This document shows, one piece after another, positions 7,192 to 15,142 of a DNA stretch of 51,484 nucleotides (positions are counted from its first letter, which is position 1; every line of letters begins with the position of its first letter). The position numbers and the translations under genes are program-made. The stretch spans positions 1 to 51,484 of the forward strand of contig NZ_SCNV01000061.1 of the NCBI RefSeq assembly GCF_005503145.1, read 5' to 3'. The notes under the pieces are model-generated. The model was not told the origin of the DNA. It did not search any database and worked only from the letters and a program-made list of their open reading frames with translations. This DNA is from Burkholderia sp. 4M9327F10. GTDB lineage: Bacteria > Pseudomonadota > Gammaproteobacteria > Burkholderiales > Burkholderiaceae.

Positions 7192-8286
7192 ATGCCGAAA
7201 TCGAAGCGCCGCCCGCCGCAAGCCGAGTCTGAGAACATCAGCCGCGCCACGCATGTCACGGTGGAGGACGGCGGTGCTTCGGAGATCGAAGACGATAGCG
7301 TCGACGATCTGGACAACGCACGCGACATCGACGAGCGCCAGGGCGGTGCGGAAGAGGGCGGCGAAGCGCGCGAAGGCGCAACCGACAGCGCGCCCGACGC
7401 CGACGATTTCCGCGCGCTGCTGCAGGCCGAACTGACCGCTGACACGATTCAGCACTACCTGAACCGGATTAGCGTCAAGCCGCTCTTGACGGTGGAAGAA
7501 GAGCAGCGCTATTCGCGGCTCGCCAAGGCGGGTGAATTCGAAGCGCGTCAGGTGATGATCGAGCGCAATCTGCGCCTTGTCGTCAGTATCGCGAAAGGTT
7601 ATCTGAACCGCGGCGTGCCGCTGCTCGATCTGATCGAAGAGGGCAACCTCGGCTTGATGCACGCCATCGAGAAGTTCGATCCTACACGCGGCTTCCGTTT
7701 CTCCACGTACGCCACTTGGTGGATCCGTCAGAGCATCGAGCGCGCCATCATGAACCAGGCGCGCACCGTGCGTCTGCCGGTGCACGTGATCCGTGAGCTC
7801 AATCAGGTGCTGCGCGCCAAGCGCCATCTGGAAAAGAATTCGATGAACTCCGGCGAAGCGGCCGATCGCCGTGACGCCAGCATCGACGATATCGCGTACC
7901 TGACCGGCAAGACCACCGACGAAGTCACCGACATCCTGGCGCTGAACGAGCACACTGCTTCGCTCGACGCGCCGCTCGATCTCGATCCGGCGAGCAGCCT
8001 GCTCGATCTGCTGTCCGACGACCAGAGCCAGTCTCCGGATGCCGAGGTGCAGCACCGCGAACTGGAAACCCTGACGCGTGCGTGGCTGGCCCGTCTCTCG
8101 GACAAGCATCGCCATGTGATCGAGCGCCGCTTCGGCCTCAACCATATCGAGCCGGCCACGCTCGAAGAGCTGGCCGATGAAATGGGCCTCACGCGCGAGC
8201 GTGTGCGCCAGATCCAGCAGGAAGCGCTGGTTCGCCTGAAGCGCTTCTTTGCCTCCAACGGTGTGCGCAAGGACGCCGTTTTATAA
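7192..8286 (+). CDS. rpoS: RNA polymerase sigma factor RpoS (stationary-phase sigma)
   Basis: A 364-residue sigma-70 family protein. About 80 acidic N-terminal residues (EIEDDSVDDLDNARDID) are followed by region 2 with RNLRLVVSIAKGY, DLIEEGNLGL and STYATWWIRQSIERAI. Region 3 comes next. Region 4 contains the helix-turn-helix TLEELADEMGLTRERVRQI. Length and position directly after nlpD identify RpoS rather than RpoD or RpoH. The acidic N-terminus is longer than in E. coli RpoS (about 330 residues in total). It would direct RNA polymerase to stationary-phase and general-stress promoters. Only a weak ribosome-binding sequence is seen, and expression is probably also controlled after transcription, as in other bacteria. 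Confidence 0.96.
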   Translation: MPKSKRRPPQAESENISRATHVTVEDGGASEIEDDSVDDLDNARDIDERQGGAEEGGEAREGATDSAPDADDFRALLQAELTADTIQHYLNRISVKPLLTVEEEQRYSRLAKAGEFEARQVMIERNLRLVVSIAKGYLNRGVPLLDLIEEGNLGLMHAIEKFDPTRGFRFSTYATWWIRQSIERAIMNQARTVRLPVHVIRELNQVLRAKRHLEKNSMNSGEAADRRDASIDDIAYLTGKTTDEVTDILALNEHTASLDAPLDLDPASSLLDLLSDDQSQSPDAEVQHRELETLTRAWLARLSDKHRHVIERRFGLNHIEPATLEELADEMGLTRERVRQIQQEALVRLKRFFASNGVRKDAVL

Positions 8287-8291
8287 AACCG

Positions 8292-9068
8292 ATGACACCG
8301 ATTCTTGTTTTCGACATCGAGACGATTCCCGATGTCGCCGGCATTCGCCGCCTCGAAGATTTGCCCGCCACGCTGAGCGACGCCGAAGTCGCCGAGCATG
8401 CCTTTGCCGCGCGCCGCGAAAAGACCGGCAGCGATTTTCTGCCGCATCACCTGCAACGGATTGCGGCCATCTCCTGCGTGTTTCGCGACAACAACGGCTT
8501 CCGGGTGCGCTCGCTCGGCACGCTGGAAGACGGGGAAGCCGCGCTCGTGCAGTCGTTCTACCGGGTGATCGAGAAGTACACGCCGCAACTGGTGTCGTGG
8601 AACGGCGGCGGTTTCGATTTGCCGGTGCTGAACTATCGGGCGCTCGTCAACGGGATTCCGGCGAGCCGCTTCTGGGATCTCGGCGAGGACGACCGCGAGT
8701 TCAAGTGGAACAACTACATCAGCCGCTACCACGCGCGCCACACGGACCTGATGGACGTGCTGGCGATGTACCAGGCGCGCGCCAATGCGCCGCTCGATGC
8801 ACTTGCCAAACTATGCGGCTTTCCCGGCAAGCTCGGCATGGACGGCGGCCAGGTGTGGCATGCGTTCCAGGCTGGCCGCATCGAAGAAATTCGCAATTAC
8901 TGCGAGACCGATGTGGTCAATACGTATCTGCTGTATTGCCGTTTCCAGCTGATGCGCGGCGGCTTCTCCGCCGAGGAGTACGCGGACGAGATCGCGCTGG
9001 TGAAAAGCTCGCTCGCGCAGGAGCCGGCGGCGCACTGGGCAGAGTATCTGGCGGCGTTCGACGACTAG
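8292..9068 (+). CDS. Predicted 3'-5' exonuclease related to the PolB exonuclease domain
   Basis: A 258-residue protein starting five bases after the rpoS stop. It shows the DEDD exonuclease motifs in order: VFDIETIPDV (Exo I, Asp and Glu), SWNGGGFDLPVL (Exo II, Asp) and NYCETDVVNTYLLY (Exo III region, Asp). This matches the stand-alone PolB-type exonuclease family (Pfam DNA_pol_B_exo2). The DEDD residues suggest two-metal-ion cleavage of DNA or RNA 3' ends. The physiological substrate is not established for the family. The tight spacing suggests co-expression with rpoS and possibly a stationary-phase role, which is inference. No strong ribosome-binding site is visible, so translation may be coupled to rpoS. 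Confidence 0.85.
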   Translation: MTPILVFDIETIPDVAGIRRLEDLPATLSDAEVAEHAFAARREKTGSDFLPHHLQRIAAISCVFRDNNGFRVRSLGTLEDGEAALVQSFYRVIEKYTPQLVSWNGGGFDLPVLNYRALVNGIPASRFWDLGEDDREFKWNNYISRYHARHTDLMDVLAMYQARANAPLDALAKLCGFPGKLGMDGGQVWHAFQAGRIEEIRNYCETDVVNTYLLYCRFQLMRGGFSAEEYADEIALVKSSLAQEPAAHWAEYLAAFDD

Positions 9069-9107
9069 CCGGCGCCTGCCGGTTGCCGTTGACCGCATTT
9101 CGCGCCT

Positions 9108-9989
9108 TCAGTCGAGCTCCAGCAGGATCGGTTGATGATCCGACGCCTGCGTCACGCCATCAATCTCGCAACGGCGCAGCCGGCCCCGCAGATCCTCGGT
9201 GACGAAGATGAAGTCACAGGTCAGAGGACCGGATGACCACTGCACCTTGTCGTAAACCCCAGCCGTCGGTGGTGGGGTTTCGCCCGGATGCAGCGCTGTC
9301 CACGCATCGATAAAAGCCGGGCTGTCCGGCAGCGGCGCCAGCATGCGCCGATAAGCGTCGCTTTCAAACGCGCTGTTGAAATCGCCGCAGACGACTGCGC
9401 TGACCGGTCGCGAGGTGTCCACGAACGGCCCCGCGGCGTTCTCCGCTTTTGCCGGATGCGCTGCGTGTCCCGCCGCCTCTAGTTGCAACCCGCGCAGCGC
9501 GTCGACTTGCGCGAGCCGCTGGTTCAGCGAATAGAACTCCAGATGCGTCACCAGCACCCGCAGCGGACCATCCGGCGCTTGCAGCACCACTTCCAGCACC
9601 GCGCGCTGCATCGATGGTGCAGCCGGGTCGGCGGGCCACGGCAGTGCGTGCCGGGTGACGCGTTCGACCGGCAGGCGCGTCGCCAGCGCGTTGCCGAACT
9701 GCCGGCGGGAAGCTCCCTGCGTCGCGGATGCCGCGGGTGTCGCTGTCGTGAGCGGCGGCAAATCGGCGCCGATCGCCTCGAACACGCTAAAGCCGGGCAG
9801 GGCCGCCGCGAGTTCGGCGAACTGGTCGCCGCCCGGATGCCCCGGCAGCGCGCCGAAGCCGCGTGTGACCTCCTGCAGGCATAGCACGTCGAAATCGAGC
9901 AGCCGGCGCGCCTGCGCAAGCGTGCGTGCAAGGTCCACCTCGCCCACGGCGTTGCGTCCCCACTGGACATTCCAGCTTATCAGTCGCAT
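9108..9989 (-). CDS. Endonuclease/exonuclease/phosphatase family protein
   Basis: A 293-residue protein starting MRLISWNVQWGR. EEP-fold motifs appear in order: SWNVQWG (metal and phosphate contact), CLQEVTRG with the metal-binding Glu, CGDFNSAF with the Asp/Asn pair, and SDHQPILLEL with the catalytic His near the C-terminus. EEP proteins include DNases such as ExoIII, sphingomyelinases and inositol phosphatases. The sequence does not separate these. No signal peptide or membrane segment is seen, so it is cytoplasmic. The ATG at 9989 has GGAG eight bases upstream and is preferred over the TTG two codons before it. It is convergent with the PolB-like exonuclease (39-base gap) and divergent from rlmD. 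Confidence 0.85.
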   Translation of the reverse strand: MRLISWNVQWGRNAVGEVDLARTLAQARRLLDFDVLCLQEVTRGFGALPGHPGGDQFAELAAALPGFSVFEAIGADLPPLTTATPAASATQGASRRQFGNALATRLPVERVTRHALPWPADPAAPSMQRAVLEVVLQAPDGPLRVLVTHLEFYSLNQRLAQVDALRGLQLEAAGHAAHPAKAENAAGPFVDTSRPVSAVVCGDFNSAFESDAYRRMLAPLPDSPAFIDAWTALHPGETPPPTAGVYDKVQWSSGPLTCDFIFVTEDLRGRLRRCEIDGVTQASDHQPILLELD

Positions 9990-10063
9990 CGTCAAATCTC
10001 CGTCGCCGGTTGTGGTTCGTCTACAATCTCGCCTTCCCCCAATAGTCTGTCAGGAAGCCGCAG

Positions 10064-11503
10064 GTGTCTCAGATTGCCCCCAATCGTGCCTCGAACCGCT
10101 CGTCGCGAGGCAAGAAAAAAGCGTCCGCCGAAGCCGGCGCATCCGGCGCGGCCGCCGCGCCTGTTATCGCCCCGATTCTCGACGTCGAATCGCTCGACAT
10201 GGAAGCGCGCGGCGTAGGCCGGACCGTCAACGAAGACGGTACACCGGGCAAGGTGATTTTCGTCGAGGGCGCATTGCCCGGCGAGCGTGTGACCTATTTG
10301 AGCTATCGCAGGAAGCCGAGTTTCGAGCAGGCAGAAGTGGTCGACGTGCTGCGCGAGAGCGTGATCCGCACGAAGCCGCAATGCCAGTTCTTCGGCATCT
10401 GCGGCGGTTGCTCGATGCAGCATCTGGATGTGCGCGCGCAGATCGCCGTCAAGCAGCGCGTGCTCGAAGACAACCTGGCCCATCTGGCCAGGCTGCGGCC
10501 CGAGACGGTGTACCGGCCGATTCACGGCCCGACATGGGGCTACCGCTACCGGGCGCGCCTGACCGTGCGCCACGTGGCCAAGAAGGGCGGCGTGCTGGTG
10601 GGCTTCCACGAGCGCAAGAGCAGCTTTATCGCCGACATGACCTCCTGCGAGGTGTTGCCGCCGCACGTCTCGGCGATGCTGGTGCCGCTGCGCCGGCTGG
10701 TCGAGGGGCTGTCGATTCGCGAGCGCATGCCGCAGATCGAGCTCGCCGTCGGCTCGACGGTGACGGCGCTGGTGCTGCGCATTCTGGAGCCGATCAACGC
10801 CGCTGACGAGCAACTGCTGCGCGAGTTCGCCGATGCGCACAACGTGCAGTTCTGGTTGCAGCCGCAAGGACCGGACTCGGTTACGCCGTTCTATCCGCTT
10901 GACGCCCGGCTCGACTACACGCTGCCGGAGTACGACATCCGCATGCCGTTCAAGCCGACCGACTTCACGCAGGTCAACCACCAGATCAACCGCGTGCTGG
11001 TGGGCCGCGCGCTGCGCCTGCTGGCGCCCTCGCGCGACGACCGGGTACTGGATCTGTTCTGCGGCATCGGCAACTTCACGCTGCCGCTCGCGCGGATCTC
11101 GAAGGAAGTGGTGGGCATCGAGGGCAGCGAAATCCTGACCACACGCGCACTCGCGAATGCCGAGGAAAACGGCGTGGCGGGACACACGTCGTTCGCCTGC
11201 CGGAACCTCTTCGAGGTCACCGCCGACGACATCCGTGCACTCGGTCATTTCGATAAATTCCTCATCGACCCGCCGCGCGAAGGCGCACTGGCGGTATCGA
11301 AGGCGCTCGCCGAGATCGCCCAGAGCGGTGAAGGCCCGCTGCCGAAGCGCATCGTCTACGTGTCCTGCAATCCGTCGACGCTGGCACGCGACGCGGGCTT
11401 GCTGGTTCACGAGGCCGGTTACCGGCTCAAGGGCGCGGGCGTGGTCAATATGTTCCCGCACACCTCGCATGTGGAGTCGATTGCACTGTTCGAGCGCGAC
11501 TGA
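10064..11503 (+). CDS. rlmD: 23S rRNA (uracil(1939)-C(5))-methyltransferase RlmD
   Basis: A 479-residue protein with a GTG start. A basic Ala-rich N-terminal tail of about 40 residues precedes a TRAM-like domain. An iron-sulphur cysteine cluster follows (CQFFGICGGCSMQHL, with a further Cys in DMTSCEVL). The SAM-dependent methyltransferase domain contains VLDLFCGIGNFTLPLA, IDPPREGA and the catalytic cysteine of VYVSCNPSTLARD. This is the RumA/RlmD architecture, which makes m5U1939 in 23S rRNA. The GTG at 10064 has an AGGAAG-like sequence a few bases upstream and no nearby ATG in frame. A TACAAT at 10022-10027 could be its -10. The gene ends at a strong shared terminator. Confidence 0.93.
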   Translation: MSQIAPNRASNRSSRGKKKASAEAGASGAAAAPVIAPILDVESLDMEARGVGRTVNEDGTPGKVIFVEGALPGERVTYLSYRRKPSFEQAEVVDVLRESVIRTKPQCQFFGICGGCSMQHLDVRAQIAVKQRVLEDNLAHLARLRPETVYRPIHGPTWGYRYRARLTVRHVAKKGGVLVGFHERKSSFIADMTSCEVLPPHVSAMLVPLRRLVEGLSIRERMPQIELAVGSTVTALVLRILEPINAADEQLLREFADAHNVQFWLQPQGPDSVTPFYPLDARLDYTLPEYDIRMPFKPTDFTQVNHQINRVLVGRALRLLAPSRDDRVLDLFCGIGNFTLPLARISKEVVGIEGSEILTTRALANAEENGVAGHTSFACRNLFEVTADDIRALGHFDKFLIDPPREGALAVSKALAEIAQSGEGPLPKRIVYVSCNPSTLARDAGLLVHEAGYRLKGAGVVNMFPHTSHVESIALFERD

Positions 11504-11580
11504 TCGGGAAGATGGCTGACGGCCCAGCGGCCGTCGTCCGCGTGCTTGCTTGCCCGTACGCAAACAGGCCCGGCACAAAC

Positions 11581-11614
11581 AAAAACGCCACGACGTTAGG
11601 GTCGTGGCGTTTTT
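11581..11614. terminator. Bidirectional intrinsic terminator between rlmD and bamD
   Basis: AACGCCACGAC at 11584-11594 pairs perfectly with GTCGTGGCGTT at 11601-11611 around a 6-base loop. A-runs lie to the left (11581-11585) and T-runs to the right (11610-11616). The hairpin can terminate both convergent genes, rlmD on the plus strand and bamD on the minus strand. Confidence 0.92.
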
Positions 11615-11630
11615 TTGTGTGGCGTGAGGC

Positions 11631-12530
11631 TTAGAACTGCCACCACGATTTTTGCGCTCCCGGCCGGGCATGACCGGTGATGTACGGGCTATCCGGGAAG
11701 GTGCCGGCCAGCACGCGCTTCGTATCGTCGGCCAATTGCGGCTGATTCAGTTTCTGATACGAGAGCATCATGATGTGCAGTGCGTCTTCGATGGCCGGCG
11801 CATTGCGGTAGTCCTTGATGGCAAGCTGCGCGCGGTTGATGGCCGCAACGTACGCGCCACGACGGTAGTAGTAGTCCGCCGCATGGACTTCGTGCGACGC
11901 CAGCGCATTCACGATATAGCGCATGCGTTGTGCCGAATCCGGTGCGTATTTGCTGTTCGGATACTTGTCGACCACCACCTTGAACGCGTCATACGATTCG
12001 CGCAGCGACTTCGGATCGCGCTCGCTCATGTCCTGGCCGGAGAAGCGGCCGAACAGACCCAGGTCGTCGTTGAAGTTGATCATGCCCTTGAGGTAGTACG
12101 CGTAGGCAATATCAGGGTGACCCGGGTGCAACTGGATGAAGCGGTCGATAGCCTGGTTGGCGGCGTCGTTTTCGCTGTCTTTCCAGTTGCAGTAGGCGAC
12201 GTTGATCTGCGCCTGCTGGGCAAAGTGGCCGAACGGATCGCGACCCTCAAGCATTTCGAAGTATTTCGCGCACTTGCCCCAGTCGCCACCGGACAGGGCG
12301 TCCTGCGCCTCCGTATATAATTTGTTGTTCGCCCACGTTGCCGTTTCATCGGTCTTTTCCGGCAGGCCATGGCAGGCCGCCACAATCGTGACGGCAACGA
12401 GGCAGGCCAGATAGCGCGCCACCCGGGAGACGGTGCTCCGTACCGTTGTGCGGGCTGCGGTCTTGGTGGCCGCCGTGCTTGGGGCCGCCGTCTTTTGGGC
12501 CAATTCGGTAATGATATTCAAGGCTCGCAT
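11631..12530 (-). CDS. bamD: Outer membrane protein assembly factor BamD (lipoprotein)
   Basis: A 299-residue protein starting MRALNIITELAQK. A hydrophobic segment ends in a lipobox (VTIVAAC, Cys at about residue 53), followed by the mature BamD fold of tetratricopeptide-like helices: NKLYTEAQDAL, FGRFSGQDMSERDP, YYYRRGAYVAAINRAQ. BamD is the essential lipoprotein partner of BamA that folds beta-barrel proteins into the outer membrane. The signal region is unusually long because a Thr/Ala-rich stretch (TAAPSTAATKTAARTTVRS) precedes the hydrophobic core. The frame extends 17 codons upstream into the rluD start region, but the ATG at 12530 is the natural start. It is divergent from rluD with only 38 bases between starts. 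Confidence 0.93.
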   Translation of the reverse strand: MRALNIITELAQKTAAPSTAATKTAARTTVRSTVSRVARYLACLVAVTIVAACHGLPEKTDETATWANNKLYTEAQDALSGGDWGKCAKYFEMLEGRDPFGHFAQQAQINVAYCNWKDSENDAANQAIDRFIQLHPGHPDIAYAYYLKGMINFNDDLGLFGRFSGQDMSERDPKSLRESYDAFKVVVDKYPNSKYAPDSAQRMRYIVNALASHEVHAADYYYRRGAYVAAINRAQLAIKDYRNAPAIEDALHIMMLSYQKLNQPQLADDTKRVLAGTFPDSPYITGHARPGAQKSWWQF

Positions 12531-12568
12531 TTTCCAGTCTAGCTTTACGTCCAGGTGACCCAGACTCA

Positions 12569-13813
12569 ATGACCCGTTCAAATAATCCGGTTCCCGCTAC
12601 TGGTACCCGGAATAGCAACAAAGATTATAGCCCAAGCGCTGACCCCTCCGACGCGTTGGGTAGTGATTCGTTAGACGACGATCTTGACGGCGACGCGCTC
12701 GTGCCGCAGCAGGCCGCGAGCGAGGTGCCGACCGTGGCCAGCAAAGCCGTGGACAACACGCCGCGCGTCGTCACCGTGCCCGACGAGCTGGCCGGTGAGC
12801 GGCTCGACAAGGTGCTCGCCAAAGTCTTTCCGGAGTTTTCGCGCAACCGGCTGCAAAGCTGGATCGAAGCGGAGCGCGTGCGGGTGGACGGCGTGCCCGC
12901 GAAGATTCGCCAACCGGTGCCGCTTGGCGCGAGCATCGAGCTTGTACCCGATCTGCTGCCCGAGCAACTGGCGTTTACGCCTGAGCCGGTGCCGCTGGAT
13001 GTCGTCTACGAGGACGACACGCTGGTTGTCATCAACAAGCCCGCCGGCATGGTGGTGCATCCCGCCGCCGGTAACTGGAGCGGCACTGTCCTGAACGGCT
13101 TGCTGCATCGCTATGGCGAGGCGGCGGCCGGCTTGCCGCGCGCCGGCATCGTGCACCGCCTCGACAAGGAGACGTCCGGGCTGATGGTGGTGGCGCGCAC
13201 GCTCGAGGCGCAGACCGACCTTGTGCGGCAACTGCAGGCGCGCACCGTCAAGCGCCGCTATCTGGCGCTGGTGTGGGGCACCATGCCGGAAGAGGGCACG
13301 ATCGATGCGCCGATCGGCCGCGATCCGCGCGAGCGCACCCGCATGGCGGTGGTCACGAGTGCAGCGGGCAAACCCGCGCGCACGCATTTCCGGCGCGTCG
13401 ACACGGTGATCTGGCAACGCCAGCCGGTGTCGGCGATCCACTGCGACCTCGAAACGGGACGGACTCACCAGATTCGCGTGCATTGCGCGCATGTCGGTCA
13501 CCCGTTGCTGGGCGATCCGGTCTATGGGCGCGCGCGCGGCAAGCGCTCGGTCACGCCGCTGCCGGACGGTTTCGCGCGCCAGGCGCTGCACGCGTGGCGC
13601 CTCGGCCTGATCCATCCGCAGACCGGCCGCGACATGCAATGGCGCGCCGAGGTGCCGGAGGACATGGCCGCATTGTCCGCCGCACTCGGGCTCGGACGTG
13701 ACGACGAAGGCGAGTTCGACGAGTCGTATTACGAAGATGAGGAAGCGCAAGGTTACGAAGCATCCTTCGATGACGGATTCGATGATGACGACGATGAGGA
13801 CGATCACGCATGA
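12569..13813 (+). CDS. rluD: 23S rRNA pseudouridine(1911/1915/1917) synthase RluD
   Basis: A 414-residue protein. An unstructured acidic N-terminal tail of about 70 residues is followed by an S4 RNA-binding domain (GERLDKVLAKVFPEFSRNRL). The RluA-type catalytic domain has IVHRLDKETSGLMVVA, where the Asp near residue 199 is the catalytic nucleophile. GRTHQIRVH and GDPVYG follow. The C-terminus is a very acidic tail (DDDDEDDHA). RluD makes three pseudouridines in helix 69 of 23S rRNA and supports ribosome assembly. AGGTGA ten bases before the ATG supports the start, although the first 25 codons have atypical codon use. It overlaps pgeF by four bases, which suggests translational coupling. Confidence 0.93.
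   Translation: MTRSNNPVPATGTRNSNKDYSPSADPSDALGSDSLDDDLDGDALVPQQAASEVPTVASKAVDNTPRVVTVPDELAGERLDKVLAKVFPEFSRNRLQSWIEAERVRVDGVPAKIRQPVPLGASIELVPDLLPEQLAFTPEPVPLDVVYEDDTLVVINKPAGMVVHPAAGNWSGTVLNGLLHRYGEAAAGLPRAGIVHRLDKETSGLMVVARTLEAQTDLVRQLQARTVKRRYLALVWGTMPEEGTIDAPIGRDPRERTRMAVVTSAAGKPARTHFRRVDTVIWQRQPVSAIHCDLETGRTHQIRVHCAHVGHPLLGDPVYGRARGKRSVTPLPDGFARQALHAWRLGLIHPQTGRDMQWRAEVPEDMAALSAALGLGRDDEGEFDESYYEDEEAQGYEASFDDGFDDDDDEDDHA
12624..12652 (-). promoter_or_regulatory. Candidate bamD promoter inside the 5' end of rluD
   Basis: On the minus strand a perfect -10 hexamer TATAAT occurs at 12629-12624. GTCGGA lies 17 bases upstream (12652-12647) as a poor -35. The start site would lie about 90 bases upstream of bamD, within the first 20 codons of rluD. 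Those codons are unusually AT-rich for this genome, which fits a promoter embedded in a tolerant N-terminal tail. Confidence 0.42.
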
Positions 13814-14706
13814 CGCAGCCTGAATCGAGCCGGCCCGAGGGCGTGTTGGATGGGGCGGCGCCACCTGGATCCGCGATGCCTGCGCTGACGCTTGCCGATG
13901 TGCTGCAACCGGCCTGGCGAGTCGCACCGCGCGTGCGTACGCTCGTGACCACCCGCAACGGCGGCGTGAGCTTGCCCCCATACGGCGGTTGGCGCGCTGG
14001 CGCCGATCAGCCGGGAGGCCTGAACCTTGGCCGGCTGGCCGGTGACGATCCGGTCTGCGTGGCAGAGAACCGCGCCCGTCTGATGGCTCTGACGGACGGC
14101 GCCGAGGCGGCGTGGCTCGAGCAGGTTCACGGCGCGGAAGTCGTCGACGCGCACGAAGTGCTGATGCGGGCCCGGGAGGGCGCACCGATGATGCGCGCCG
14201 ATGCGAGCGTGACCGACCGGCCGGGCACGATCTGCGTGGTGATGATCGCCGACTGCATGCCCGTTCTGATCTGCGATGCCGAAGGCCGTGCCGTGGGCGC
14301 TGCGCACGCGGGCTGGCGCGGCCTCGCAGCGGGTGTGATCGAGAAGACCGCGCAGCGCGTGGCCGAACTCGCCGGCACGCAGGCCGGCTTGTTGCATGCG
14401 TACCTTGGACCGTCCATCGGACCGCAGGCATTCGAGGTTGGCGCAGACGTGCGTGACGCCTTCATGGATGGCGCTGATATAACCGAACGTGAAGCCACGG
14501 CTCGGGCATTCGTGCCGCGCCCGGGCGCAGCGGGCAAATATCTCGCTGATCTTCCCGCGCTGGCGCGTTTGCGCTTGCATCGGTCGGGTGTGACCGCAAT
14601 TAGCGGCGGCGATGCATGCACGGTGACTGAGCGCGAACGCTTTTATTCGTATCGGCGCGATCGCGTGACGGGCCGCATGGCCGCAATGATCTGGCTAGCG
14701 GATTAA
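13810..14706 (+). CDS. pgeF: Peptidoglycan editing factor PgeF (laccase-domain/YfiH family)
   Basis: A 298-residue protein overlapping rluD by ATGA. Family motifs are present: TTRNGGVSLPPYGG, WLEQVHGAEV, IADCMPVLICD and AAHAGWRGLAAGVIEKT, which supply the conserved His/Cys metal site, and YLGPSIGPQAFEVG. YfiH/PgeF proteins have been described as multicopper polyphenol oxidases, purine nucleosidases and, in E. coli, as enzymes that remove L-Ser-containing errors from peptidoglycan precursors. The Cys of ADCMP and the two His residues are the expected active-site residues. The rluD-pgeF order is common in proteobacteria. The N-terminal 30 residues look like a variable tail. Confidence 0.9.
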   Translation: MTQPESSRPEGVLDGAAPPGSAMPALTLADVLQPAWRVAPRVRTLVTTRNGGVSLPPYGGWRAGADQPGGLNLGRLAGDDPVCVAENRARLMALTDGAEAAWLEQVHGAEVVDAHEVLMRAREGAPMMRADASVTDRPGTICVVMIADCMPVLICDAEGRAVGAAHAGWRGLAAGVIEKTAQRVAELAGTQAGLLHAYLGPSIGPQAFEVGADVRDAFMDGADITEREATARAFVPRPGAAGKYLADLPALARLRLHRSGVTAISGGDACTVTERERFYSYRRDRVTGRMAAMIWLAD

Positions 14707-14873
14707 CAGGCGGAGTGGCTTGCCTCTCGGCGAGCCAGAGCAGGCGGGGCGCATAAGGGTTTGTTCGGGGGCGCGGCGGGCATTTTTGTTGCGCCGCCGA
14801 AGCGCATGCGCCAATCGCGGTGTGGCGAATACAGCGCGCCGAAAATCGCCGCCACGCTTTGCGTTAAATCCAG

Positions 14874-14899
14874 AAAAGGCCCTGTAATACGGGCCTTTT
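14874..14899 (+). terminator. Intrinsic terminator after pgeF
   Basis: AAAAGGCCC at 14874-14882 pairs perfectly with GGGCCTTTT at 14891-14899 around an 8-base loop. The T-run is short (four bases). It lies about 170 bases after the pgeF stop and 107 bases before the phaC -35, so it probably insulates the PHA operon. The stretch 14707-14873 shows nothing else I can support. Confidence 0.7.
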
Positions 14900-15005
14900 A
14901 CATTTCCTGAACATTTGCTCAAGCCCGTCTCAATAACGCGATGAAATACATGGGGAAAACGATAATTAAAAAAGTATCGCACTGCGGCAAAATCGGGAAC
15001 AAGCA

Positions 15006-15035
15006 TTGACATGCCTTGCGATGGGGAGCAAAAAT
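15006..15035 (+). promoter_or_regulatory. phaC promoter (TTGACA - 18 bp - AAAAAT)
   Basis: A perfect -35 TTGACA lies at 15006-15011, followed after 18 bases by AAAAAT at 15030-15035. As I remember it, the Cupriavidus necator phaC1 promoter has the same layout: TTGACA, 18 bases, AACAAT. The predicted start near 15042 leaves a leader of about 100 bases. It also rules out the in-frame ATG at 15011, which overlaps the -35. Confidence 0.72.
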
Positions 15036-15142
15036 GTCCCCCACACACGGGACAGGGCGTGACGAGGTCGCGAGCAATCGCCCACGTGCGCTGGAAACCT
15101 GCCTCTCAACCGTCCGCGAGGACTCACCGGTCAAAAGCAGGT

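Noticed and set aside
9992..11671. 559-codon open frame antisense to rlmD
   Set aside because: It overlaps all of rlmD and the terminator, and its product is Arg/His/Gln-rich without motifs.
12671..14431. 586-codon open frame antisense to rluD and pgeF
   Set aside because: It runs across two well-defined genes and is a GC-rich shadow frame.
15011..15142. Upstream extension of phaC
   Set aside because: It begins inside the -35 box of the phaC promoter.
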